Source of the DNA: JAULUH01 sp032111745
GTDB lineage: Bacteria; Chloroflexota; Anaerolineae; JAAEKA01
Direction of reading: 5' to 3'
Assembly (NCBI GenBank): GCA_032111745.1
Contig: JAULUH010000426.1
Coordinates: 1 to 17,506, forward strand
DNA: 17,506 nt
This document shows, in pieces, positions 6,665-14,841 of the stretch. Position numbers and translations under genes: made by a program. Under the pieces are notes generated by a model. The model saw nothing but the letters and a program-made list of their open reading frames with translations, was not told the DNA's origin and searched no databases. Each line of letters begins with the position of its first letter. Positions within the stretch are counted from its first letter, which is position 1.

Positions 6665-8383
6665 TCAGGGCGTATAGCCGATGGACTCCTGGTAGAGCTT
6701 CAGCAGGTCCTCTCGGCCGATATCGTCGATGATGCGGTTCCAGTCCTCGTAGGTCCGATCCAGGGCCTCCTGGGGGGTGACCTGGCCGGTCACGGCCTCA
6801 GACAGGTGGACATCCCACACTTCCTGCATCTCGGGCGTGCCGGGGATGCGCATGTAGTTCTGGAAGATGGGGTAGTTGAAGAAGTTGTCCTGATAGGCAC
6901 CGATGAACTGTTCGGCATCGCTGGCATCGTAGCCACCAGCCACATACTCCTCCACGGTGGCGGTGCCGTAGGGCTCGAACCAGTCGTAGGTGGTGCCGGG
7001 GTCAATGCCGGTCCAGCCGAAGGCCACGTTCCAGTGGTTGATCTCCGGCGTGGCCTGCCAGGCCATGAAGTAGTAGGCCAGGTCGGGGTCCTCGGCATAG
7101 GTGGAGATCACCGGGTGCCAGGAGCAGCCTACCTGGTTGCCGACCATGTTGGGCTCGTCCAGGTTGAGGAACTGGCCGGTCTCGCGATCGAAGGGGGTCT
7201 TGGTGCCGGGGATGCCGCGAGCGCCCAGCAGGCCCTGGATCTTCGACTGGGTGGGATCCTGGACCAGCGAGCCCACATCGCCCCAGGAGAAGGTCATCAT
7301 GGCGTTACCGGACAGGAAGTCGGCCCAGGCCTCGCCCAGGCTCCAGCCCCACATGGCGGGCGATCCGGCCTTGGAGAGCTCGATCAGGGTTTCCAGGGCC
7401 TTGACGTGGCCAGGGGAGTTGATGAGGGGCTCCATGGTCTCCGGATCGAACCAGTAGACGTTGTGGTACTTGGTAACTTGGGTGGGGTCATCGCCAGGAG
7501 CGGGGATGACCACGTAGGGTGCGGACATGGCCATAAAGTGGAAGAAGCCCTGGCCGGCAACCTTGAGATGCAACGTGATGCCAGTGTCGGCGTCGCCATC
7601 GCCGTTCCAGGCCTTGCCGTTGCAGAACTGAGCGATTGTCAGGACGTCATCCCAGGTGTCCATGGCCACCGGCATGTCCTCGCCGGTTTCGGCCTTGTAG
7701 GCCTCCAGCCACTGGGGATCCTCGAGGAGGTCCTTGCGGTAGTAGAGCACCTGGGCATCGTGGTCATTGTTGCCGCCATACCAGGTGTCGCCCCACTTCA
7801 TCAGGTTGGCGACGGCGGGCGCAATGGACTCGCGATCCCACTTGGGGAAGCGCGGATCGTCGAAGTACTGATCGATGGGGACGGTCCAACCGTTGGCGAT
7901 GTAGTCGCCGTAGTAGTTGGAGCAGTTGATGATCATGTCGTAGGTGCCCGTGCCGGTGGAGAGGTCGGTGAAGATCTTTTCCCGCAGCTCGGCGAACGGG
8001 ATCTCGACGATGTCATAGGTGGCGCCGGTGAGCTCTTCGAACTTGGGGCGCCAGAAGTAGAGCGGGCCGGAGATGGCGCCGCGCTGGCCGGCGGAGTAGA
8101 CGCCGATGGTGAACTTCTTGCCCTGCCAGGCGGGATCAGGCTGGCCCTTATCGGCGGCGTCAAACGCCGCCTGGGCGGTTCGGGCTTCGTTCTCGTCGGT
8201 GGTGGGGAAGCCCATGATCATCTGTTGCTGGGCAGCCGGCTCGGGGGTGGGGGTGACTTCAACGAGCTTTTCGACCACCACAGTGCGCTCGACAACCTGG
8301 GGGACGGCGGCGGGTGCGGCGCAGGCGGACACCAGGGCCGCCAGGATGGACAGGATCATCAGCACGGAAAGGGCACGTCTCAT
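6665..8383 (-). CDS. Extracellular sugar-binding lipoprotein of CUT1 ABC importer
   Basis: A 572-aa lipid-anchored solute-binding protein. The signal peptide runs from residue 1 to 20 (MRRALSVLMILSILAALVSA) with lipobox LVSAC and acylated Cys21. It is followed by a Val/Glu linker ending in VEVTPTPEP, a linker style I associate with Chloroflexota lipoproteins. The SBP_bac-type fold begins near residue 90 (KKFTIGVYSAG). WNGDGDADTG at 259-268 resembles a calcium-binding DxDxDG loop. The protein is clearly longer than usual CUT1 binding proteins (about 400-450 aa). The start at 8383 is set by AAGGAGGA (8389-8396) and by the signal peptide; the open frame to 8518 lacks both. The permease genes downstream are its partners. 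The sugar is unknown; neighbouring enzymes suggest a pentose or pentoside. Confidence 0.92.
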   Translation of the reverse strand: MRRALSVLMILSILAALVSACAAPAAVPQVVERTVVVEKLVEVTPTPEPAAQQQMIMGFPTTDENEARTAQAAFDAADKGQPDPAWQGKKFTIGVYSAGQRGAISGPLYFWRPKFEELTGATYDIVEIPFAELREKIFTDLSTGTGTYDMIINCSNYYGDYIANGWTVPIDQYFDDPRFPKWDRESIAPAVANLMKWGDTWYGGNNDHDAQVLYYRKDLLEDPQWLEAYKAETGEDMPVAMDTWDDVLTIAQFCNGKAWNGDGDADTGITLHLKVAGQGFFHFMAMSAPYVVIPAPGDDPTQVTKYHNVYWFDPETMEPLINSPGHVKALETLIELSKAGSPAMWGWSLGEAWADFLSGNAMMTFSWGDVGSLVQDPTQSKIQGLLGARGIPGTKTPFDRETGQFLNLDEPNMVGNQVGCSWHPVISTYAEDPDLAYYFMAWQATPEINHWNVAFGWTGIDPGTTYDWFEPYGTATVEEYVAGGYDASDAEQFIGAYQDNFFNYPIFQNYMRIPGTPEMQEVWDVHLSEAVTGQVTPQEALDRTYEDWNRIIDDIGREDLLKLYQESIGYTP

Positions 8384-8564
8384 CTGAGTCCTCCTTGACT
8401 CGGTCGCGACAGCAGGCTCAGCCACAAGGCGTGGGCCAGTCCTGTCGCCGCAGGAAAGCCTGTGCTCTAGCGGTGTGGCGTGACCGGCGCCGGAAGGGAT
8501 TTCGATGGTCTTTGTCACCTCCCTGGAAAGTGGAGCAGCCAGGCAGCCTGTCGTCCAGGCAGGT
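8384..8564. other. 181-bp gap between araD and binding-protein gene
   Basis: The largest gene-free gap inside the cluster. It holds a weak hairpin GCCTG-TCGTC-CAGGC (8546-8560) just past the araD stop, a long-loop inverted pair GCGACAG (8406-8412) / CTGTCGC (8442-8448), and a 10-bp palindrome CCGGCGCCGG (8484-8493). None is decisive. An internal promoter or operator for the transporter genes could lie here, but I cannot identify -35/-10 boxes. Confidence 0.4.
8389..8396 (-). promoter_or_regulatory. Strong RBS of binding-protein gene
   Basis: AAGGAGGA on the minus strand, five bases before the ATG at 8383. It decides the start against the longer open frame and is one of the two strongest Shine-Dalgarno sites in the cluster, as expected for a highly translated binding protein. 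Confidence 0.85.
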
Positions 8565-9206
8565 TTACTGGCCGTACTCCGTGGTGTAGCGGGTGCGCAG
8601 TTTGCGCACTTCGGCCTCGGGAATGATGTCGGGCTGGCCGAGCTGGAGGGCGTAGTGGACGGTACGGGCGACGTCCTCCACCATGACGGCGGCCTTAACG
8701 GCGGCCTCGGCGGTGGGCCCGACGGTGAACACGCCGTGGTTCTTCAGGAGCACGGCGGGCGAGTCGCCGATGGCCTCCAGTACCACGCGGCCGATGTCCT
8801 CGCCGCCGATGAGGGCGAAGCCGCCGCAGGGGATGGGGCCGCCGAACTCATCGGCGATGGCGGTAAGGTAGACCGGGATGGGCCGGCCCAGCGCGGCGAA
8901 GGCGGAGGCGTAGGGCGAGTGGGTATGCACCACGCCGTTGACGTCGGGGCGATGCCGGTAGATGACCAGGTGGCTGGCCGTGTCGGAGGAAGGCTTGAGG
9001 TCACCTTCGACGCGGCGGCCGTCGAGGTCGACGATGACCATATGCTCGGGGCGCAGGTCCGCGTAGCGCACGCCGGAGGGCTTGATGGCGACGTAGCCCG
9101 TGGCGGGATCGCGGGCGCTGATGTTGCCGCCGGTCCAGGTGACCAGGCCGTTGCGGGGCAGCTCCAGGTGGAGCAGGTGGAGCTGTTCACGGAGGGATTG
9201 GAGCAC
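8565..9206 (-). CDS. araD: L-ribulose-5-phosphate 4-epimerase
   Basis: A 213-aa zinc enzyme of the class II aldolase/AraD (adducin-like) family, converting L-ribulose-5-phosphate to D-xylulose-5-phosphate. The metal and catalytic residues are visible: Asp75 (SSDTASH), His94 and His96 in VVHTHSPYAS, His157 in LLKNHGVF, Asp119 in IADEFGGPIPC, and Tyr211 in the C-terminal YGQ. They match the E. coli AraD set (D76, H95, H97, H171, D120, Y229 as known for that enzyme). The terminal YGQ and the DEFGGPIPC block favour epimerase over L-fuculose-phosphate aldolase. Translation starts at a GTG (9206) with AAGGAGA seven bases upstream. The gene follows ribulokinase, its natural pathway partner, after a 115-bp gap containing a repeat element. 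Confidence 0.9.
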   Translation of the reverse strand: MLQSLREQLHLLHLELPRNGLVTWTGGNISARDPATGYVAIKPSGVRYADLRPEHMVIVDLDGRRVEGDLKPSSDTASHLVIYRHRPDVNGVVHTHSPYASAFAALGRPIPVYLTAIADEFGGPIPCGGFALIGGEDIGRVVLEAIGDSPAVLLKNHGVFTVGPTAEAAVKAAVMVEDVARTVHYALQLGQPDIIPEAEVRKLRTRYTTEYGQ

Positions 9207-9213
9207 GGGTGTT

Positions 9214-9220
9214 TCTCCTT
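9214..9220 (-). promoter_or_regulatory. RBS fixing the GTG start of araD
   Basis: AAGGAGA on the minus strand, seven bases before GTG at 9206. It supports this non-ATG start; no in-frame ATG with a comparable site lies nearby. Confidence 0.75.
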
Positions 9221-9240
9221 GGGGGTCTCTAGGGGTTGTC

Positions 9241-9308
9241 CCGGCTGAAGCCTCGACTCCGTTCGCCGGAGGGGGGGCTTGGCCTGGCCGGCTGAAGCCT
9301 CGACTCCG
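9241..9308. repeat. Direct repeat with imperfect hairpin between araB and araD
   Basis: A 21-bp sequence beginning CCGGCTGAAGCCTCGACTCC occurs twice, at 9241-9261 and 9288-9308. The first copy also folds with the sequence after it: GGC (9243-9245), AAGCC (9248-9252) and CTCCG (9257-9261) pair with GCC (9282-9284), GGCTT (9276-9280) and CGGAG (9267-9271) around a TTCGC loop. This looks like a REP-like intergenic element with one decayed arm. No T-run follows, so a terminator role is doubtful. Confidence 0.75.
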
Positions 9309-9321
9309 GTGCTCAGATTAG

Positions 9322-11007
9322 CTAGGCTGGCTGTTTGGCGCTGAGGATCTCCGATTTCAGGGCCTTGAGGCGTTTCATGACGTCGTTGGTGCCGCGGCCG
9401 AAGTAGTCGTGCAGGGTGACATATTCGGCGAAGAGCTGGTCGTAGACCTTGTTGGCCGCCGGGTTGGGCGTGTAGCTTTCGGAGCGCAGCCGCGCCATGT
9501 GCTTGCTGGCCTCGACGATGGTGTCGTAGCCGCCGGCCGCGCGGCCGGCAGCCACGGCGCCGTGCATGGCGGAGCCCAGGGCACCGCCCTGGCTGCTCTC
9601 GGCCACTTTGATGGGGCGACCGGTGACGTCGGCGTAGATCTGCATCAGGAGCTGGTTGCGATCGGGCAGGCCACCGGTGGCGACGATCTCGTCGACGGGC
9701 ACGCCGTTGGCCTCAAAGGTCTCGACGATGATGCGGGTGCCGTAGGCGGTGGCCTCGATCAGGGCGCGATAGATCTCCTCGGGCGTGGTAGCCAGGGTGG
9801 CGCCCAGGAGCAGGCCGGTGAGGTCCACATCGACCAGGACACTGCGGTTGCCGTTCCACCAATCCAGGGCCACCAGGCCGCTTTCGCCGGGGAGGAGATG
9901 TCCGGCCTTTTCCTCCAGAAGCTCATGGATTGTGATGCCGCGGTTGGCGGCTTCGGCCTCGTAGGCGGCGGGCACACAGTGTTCGGTGAACCAGGCGAAG
10001 TGATCGCCCACGCAGGATTGGCCGGCCTCGTAGCCGAAGAAGCCGGGGATGATGCCGTCCTCGACGTAGCCACACATGCCCGGCACAACGTGCTCCTCGG
10101 TGCCCAGGACCATGTGGCAGTTGGAGGTGCCCATGATGATGACCATGCGCCCGGGTTCGCTAACGGAGGCGGCAGGCACGGAGACGTGGGCATCGACATT
10201 GGCGATGGCGACGGCTGTACCGGGCAGCAAGCCGGTCCACTCGGCGGCTTGAGGAGTCAGACCGCCGGCTTTCTCGCCGAGGTCGTAGATCGTGCGAGAC
10301 ATCTTGTCGTCGACGATGCTCTCCAGGCGGGGATCGAGGGCCTTGAAGAAGTCGTTGGGCGGGAATCCCTCGCGCTTGGACCAGATGGCCTTATAGCCGG
10401 CGGTGCAGGAGTTGCGTTTCTCCTCACCGGTCAGCTGCCAGACGACCCAGTCAGCGCCTTCGATCAGGCGATCGGCGGCGGCGTAGACGGCCGGGTCCTC
10501 GTCGAGGATCTGCCAGGCCTTGGGGAAGAACCACTCCGAGCTGATCTTACCGCCGTAGCGATCCAGCCACTCCTGCTCCATGCGGCGCGCCATTTCGTTG
10601 AGCTTGTTGGCCTCGGGCTGGGCGGCGTGATGCTTCCACAGGTGGACCCAGGCGTGGGGATGGTGGCGCCACTCAGGCAGGAAGCAAAGAGGCGTGCCGT
10701 CGGCCCTGGTGGGCATCATGGTGCAGGCGGTGAAGTCGATGCCCAGGCCGACGACGTCTGCCGGGGCGACGCCGCTCTGCTTCAGCACGGCGGGGATGGC
10801 CTGCTTGAAGACCTCCAGGTAGTCGTTGGGATCCTGGAGGGCGAAATCCGGATCCAGCCGGACGTTGGTGCCGGGGAGTCGATCGTCGATGACGCCGTTG
10901 GCGTAGCGGTGGACGGCCTGGGCGACCTCGCAGCCGTCGGCCACGTCCACCAGGATGACGCGGCCGGACTCGGTGCCGAAGTCCACGCCGATAGCGTACT
11001 TGGTCAT
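9322..11007 (-). CDS. araB: L-ribulokinase
   Basis: A 561-aa FGGY-family kinase phosphorylating L-ribulose to L-ribulose-5-phosphate. Features match AraB closely: YAIGVDFGTESGRVILVDV at the N-terminus (ADP-binding loop 1), GLGIDFTACTMMPT near 87-100, the insert WRHHPHAW, NVDAHVSVPAA with the catalytic Asp region, MGTSNCHMVLG, and GYEAGQSCVGDHFAWF. The length agrees with E. coli AraB (566 aa). The start at 11007 has GGAGGT four bases upstream (11012-11017) and coincides with the conserved N-terminus. The open frame extends to 11226 but that part overlaps the M24 gene and repeat debris. Its product feeds the AraD enzyme encoded next; its substrate would come from the isomerase encoded at 12265-13695. 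Confidence 0.95.
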   Translation of the reverse strand: MTKYAIGVDFGTESGRVILVDVADGCEVAQAVHRYANGVIDDRLPGTNVRLDPDFALQDPNDYLEVFKQAIPAVLKQSGVAPADVVGLGIDFTACTMMPTRADGTPLCFLPEWRHHPHAWVHLWKHHAAQPEANKLNEMARRMEQEWLDRYGGKISSEWFFPKAWQILDEDPAVYAAADRLIEGADWVVWQLTGEEKRNSCTAGYKAIWSKREGFPPNDFFKALDPRLESIVDDKMSRTIYDLGEKAGGLTPQAAEWTGLLPGTAVAIANVDAHVSVPAASVSEPGRMVIIMGTSNCHMVLGTEEHVVPGMCGYVEDGIIPGFFGYEAGQSCVGDHFAWFTEHCVPAAYEAEAANRGITIHELLEEKAGHLLPGESGLVALDWWNGNRSVLVDVDLTGLLLGATLATTPEEIYRALIEATAYGTRIIVETFEANGVPVDEIVATGGLPDRNQLLMQIYADVTGRPIKVAESSQGGALGSAMHGAVAAGRAAGGYDTIVEASKHMARLRSESYTPNPAANKVYDQLFAEYVTLHDYFGRGTNDVMKRLKALKSEILSAKQPA

Positions 11008-11011
11008 GCGA

Positions 11012-11017
11012 ACCTCC
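11012..11017 (-). promoter_or_regulatory. RBS fixing the araB start
   Basis: GGAGGT on the minus strand, four bases before the ATG at 11007. It argues against the 73-codon upstream extension of the open frame. Confidence 0.75.
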
Positions 11018-11028
11018 AGAAGCGGATG

Positions 11029-11125
11029 AACCGCAGAGAGCGCCAAGAGCGCAGAGGGGAACCCTGGACCGGAGGAGCCGGAGCCGAGGGAACCGCAGGT
11101 TAGGCAAAGCACGCAGAAGGTTGCG
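11029..11125. repeat. Two decayed copies of an AACCGCAGAG-type repeat
   Basis: AACCGCAGAGAGCGCCAAGA at 11029-11048, continuing GCGCAGAGGGGA, and AACCGCAGGTTAGGCAAAGC at 11091-11110, continuing ACGCAGAAGG, are diverged copies of one roughly 30-bp element with internal CGCAGAG periodicity. They fill most of the 152-bp gap between the M24 gene and araB. They resemble short interspersed intergenic repeats of environmental bacteria. No promoter recognised. Confidence 0.6.
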
Positions 11126-11159
11126 CCTGGCTCGACGCCAGTTGCCTTCAGCGCAGTGT

Positions 11160-12263
11160 TCAAGCCTCCAGGATAGCCGGGCGGGCGATGGCTTGCCCAT
11201 CGATGGTCACGGCGATGGTGGGCCAACCAGGGATGGCACTGATGATCTCGTGGCCATGCGGGCCGACGAGGATGGTATCCTCGGACTTGGTGCCGGTGAT
11301 GGAGGGGTTCCAGGCGTAGGCCTGGCCTTCCGAGACCACCTCGACAGAGTCAGGGGTGGCTACCAGCTCACGGGGCTCATAGGCGGCGATGCCGCCCTGG
11401 TGATGGAGATGCCACTCGTCAGCGAAGCCGGTGGCGGCGTAGGCGGCCACGGCCTCGGCAAAGATGTCGCCCAGGCGCCGGCCGGGACGGGTGGCGGCGA
11501 TGAAGGTGGCGTCGACGGTGGCTACGGCCGCGGCCTTGTGCTGAAGCTCGACTGGGAGGCGGCCGAAGTGGACCAGACGGGTGAGGGAGCAGACCAGGCC
11601 GGCGCGCCGGCCGCAGAGGACCAGCATGGCGTAGCGGTCCAGGGTCTTGGCGGTGGGGAGGGGATGGCGGAAGGCAAAGATGCGCTGGTCGGTGGCGATC
11701 AGGTTGACGATGGCCTGAACGCCGCGGCTTTCGGCGGCCCGAGCCAGCAGGGCGGCGATCTCGTATTCCGTCAGGCCCGGATGGACGGCGCGGATGGCCT
11801 CGTCCATGGCCGCAGCGCAGAGACGGCCCAGGTCACGGAAGCGCTCACCCTCTTCGGCGGTCAGGTCACTGCGTAGACGAGCAATGTCGGCCGACACGTC
11901 CACCACACCGGGCATAGGCATGTCGGCGCCGGCGCGCCGGCCCTCGGCCAGGCCGGCCAGGGGATGGCCGGCGGCGGGCCAGGGGCTAACTTGAAAGCGC
12001 CAGCCTTGCGCAGCCAGACCCTCCTCTTGCTCGAAGCGAGGGGCTTCGATGGTGTTGGTAATGAGGATATGCTCGCTGGGGGTGATCAAGAGAGCGCCCA
12101 CGCCATCGGTGGCGGCGGTGTTGATGTAGGAGGCAGCGCCGCAGGTGGCCCAGGCGAAGCTGCTGACCCGCGCCAGCAGGAGGGCGTCCAATTGCCGCGC
12201 GGCCAGCAGCGCCCGCAGGCGATCTAGTTTGAGTTGAAGCTCGCGCATAGTCGGTAGGTCCAT
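11160..12263 (-). CDS. M24 (pita-bread fold) peptidase-like protein, metal site degenerate
   Basis: A 367-aa protein with the two-domain layout of Xaa-Pro peptidases. The N-terminal creatinase-like domain covers about 1-130. The C-terminal pita-bread domain contains HPGLTEYEIAALLARAAESRG at 161-181 and HLHHQGGIAAYEPRE at 285-299. The metal-binding aspartates are not where they should be: the usual (I/V)D(V/L)G block reads LVLCGRR (214-220), the SDITR block reads CSLTR (225-229), and the EPG block reads WNPS (318-321). His288 and SED (327-329) persist. A binuclear-metal aminopeptidase is therefore unlikely; a different hydrolase or a binding function is possible. The ATG at 12263 starts one base after the isomerase stop (TAACATG), so translational coupling is likely. 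An alternative ATG is at 12248. Its place between isomerase and ribulokinase ties it to sugar metabolism. Confidence 0.8.
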   Translation of the reverse strand: MDLPTMRELQLKLDRLRALLAARQLDALLLARVSSFAWATCGAASYINTAATDGVGALLITPSEHILITNTIEAPRFEQEEGLAAQGWRFQVSPWPAAGHPLAGLAEGRRAGADMPMPGVVDVSADIARLRSDLTAEEGERFRDLGRLCAAAMDEAIRAVHPGLTEYEIAALLARAAESRGVQAIVNLIATDQRIFAFRHPLPTAKTLDRYAMLVLCGRRAGLVCSLTRLVHFGRLPVELQHKAAAVATVDATFIAATRPGRRLGDIFAEAVAAYAATGFADEWHLHHQGGIAAYEPRELVATPDSVEVVSEGQAYAWNPSITGTKSEDTILVGPHGHEIISAIPGWPTIAVTIDGQAIARPAILEA

Positions 12264-12264
12264 G

Positions 12265-13695
<1,431 letters not shown>

Positions 13696-13704
13696 AACGA
13701 GCTT

Positions 13705-13712
13705 ACCTCCTT
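13705..13712 (-). promoter_or_regulatory. Consensus RBS of isomerase gene
   Basis: AAGGAGGT on the minus strand, nine bases before the ATG at 13695. Together with the SBP site it is the strongest RBS of the cluster and decides the start. Confidence 0.85.
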
Positions 13713-13758
13713 GGTGGAAAAGCGCCGGCAAGGTCTGCGGCGGCGCGATGGGTTGGCG

Positions 13759-14808
13759 TCAGGACGGCGGCGCCAGAGTGCTCTGGCGGACGATCAACTC
13801 TGGCTCGATCAATATGGCCTGGGATGGCGCCGGTAGCCGGTCGAGAGTGCTTTCGGCCTCGATCAGTCCAACCACGGTCTCCACGGCGCGGCAGCCCAGG
13901 CGATGGAGGTCCTGGTGCACCGTGGTCAGGGGTGGATGGAAGTAGGCGGACTCGGGCAGGTTGTCGAAGCCGACCACAGCCAGGTCGCCGGGTATGGTGC
14001 GCCCCTGGCGCGCGGCCACGTGAGCCAGGCTCAAGGCCATTTGATCATTGGCGACGAAGACGGCCTCCAGGTCGGGGCATTGGGCCAGGAGCTGTTGGGC
14101 CGCCAATTCGCCGCTGCGGCTGGACCAATTGCCCTCCACCCACATGTCGCCATGCACTGGCAGGCCGGCCTCGGACAGCACGTCGCGCCAGGCGGCCAGG
14201 CGCTGCTCGGCCTCCCACCAAGAGAGGGGGCCGGCCACGTGGCCGATGCGGCGGTAGCCCTGTTCCACCAGGTGGCTGGTGGCCAGGCGGCCACCCCGGT
14301 AGTTGTCGACGGAAACTACGGGCAGGCCGGCCGCGGGATGCATGGTGAGGAACACGACAGGCACCTGGATGGCCGGCCAGCGCTCCAGAAGCCACTGGCG
14401 GTTGCCGGCAACCTCGGGAACGGCCCAGATGATGCCATCGACCTGGCGGGCGAGCATGGCGTTGAGGATGGGGCCGGTGGCCGCCGAAGAGAAGGTAGGC
14501 AGCTCATGGAGCAGCAGCTCGTAGCCCAGCCGATCAACCTCGGCGGCGATGCCGTTGAGGGTGCGGGATGGCCCGATATAGCTGAGCCCGGCGGTGACCA
14601 CGCCCAGCATGGCGCTGCGTTGGTGGATGAGGCTACGGGCCAGGGTGCTGGGCCGGTACTGCAGGCGGTCGATGACCTCCAGGACACGCTGGCGCGTTTC
14701 AGGTGCGACATGGGGCAGATCGTTGAGCACTCGCGAGACGGTCTGGATGGACACGCCCGCTTCGGTGGCTACCTGTTTGATGGTGACACGCCTATGGTTT
14801 GTAGCCAC
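13759..14808 (-). CDS. LacI-family transcriptional regulator
   Basis: A 349-aa DNA-binding sugar sensor. The N-terminal helix-turn-helix is VTIKQVATEAGVSIQTVSRVL (8-28), followed by the hinge region LQYRPSTLARSL. A periplasmic-binding-protein-like effector domain follows, with AMLGVV near 69, DGIIWAVPE, GYRRIGHVAGP, AVFVANDQMALSLAH and VVGFDNLPESAYFHPPLTTVHQD. The length is typical of the family. The start is GTG at 14808, supported by the family N-terminus; the upstream sequence has only a weak RBS. It is the first gene in transcription order of the twelve-gene set and lies 63 bp before the isomerase gene, so it probably controls the whole set and its own expression in response to a sugar. 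I found no convincing palindromic operator. Confidence 0.95.
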   Translation of the reverse strand: MATNHRRVTIKQVATEAGVSIQTVSRVLNDLPHVAPETRQRVLEVIDRLQYRPSTLARSLIHQRSAMLGVVTAGLSYIGPSRTLNGIAAEVDRLGYELLLHELPTFSSAATGPILNAMLARQVDGIIWAVPEVAGNRQWLLERWPAIQVPVVFLTMHPAAGLPVVSVDNYRGGRLATSHLVEQGYRRIGHVAGPLSWWEAEQRLAAWRDVLSEAGLPVHGDMWVEGNWSSRSGELAAQQLLAQCPDLEAVFVANDQMALSLAHVAARQGRTIPGDLAVVGFDNLPESAYFHPPLTTVHQDLHRLGCRAVETVVGLIEAESTLDRLPAPSQAILIEPELIVRQSTLAPPS

Positions 14809-14810
14809 TG

Positions 14811-14819
14811 TGGTATAAT
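14811..14819 (+). promoter_or_regulatory. Extended -10 promoter for the transglutaminase-like gene
   Basis: TGGTATAAT matches the extended -10 consensus TGnTATAAT exactly. No good -35 lies 16-18 bp upstream, which an extended -10 can tolerate. Transcription would start near 14826, 16 bases before the ATG at 14842 or 46 before the ATG at 14872. The site abuts the GTG start of the divergent regulator gene, so a repressor bound here could affect both genes. This is a motif match only. Confidence 0.55.
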
Positions 14820-14841
14820 CTCATCTACCTTAGAGATCCCG

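Noticed and set aside
6485..8398. 637-codon plus-strand open frame
   Set aside because: It is antisense to the well-supported binding-protein gene and arises from its GC-rich codon use. The translation is Gly/Val/Asp-rich with no recognisable domain.
8546..8560. Terminator after araD
   Set aside because: The stem is five base pairs and no T-run follows on the minus strand.
9409..11103. 564-codon plus-strand open frame
   Set aside because: It is the antisense shadow of araB, with the same Gly/Val/Asp bias and no domain.
14818..14837. ATCTC...GAGAT inverted repeat as a LacI operator
   Set aside because: The arms are only five bases with a ten-base AT/CT spacer and no central CG. It is too weak to call without footprinting or comparative data.
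13903..14841. N-terminal extension of the transglutaminase-like gene through the regulator gene
   Set aside because: It overlaps the regulator on the opposite strand. The signal peptide, the lipobox and the extended -10 site place the start at 14842 or 14872.
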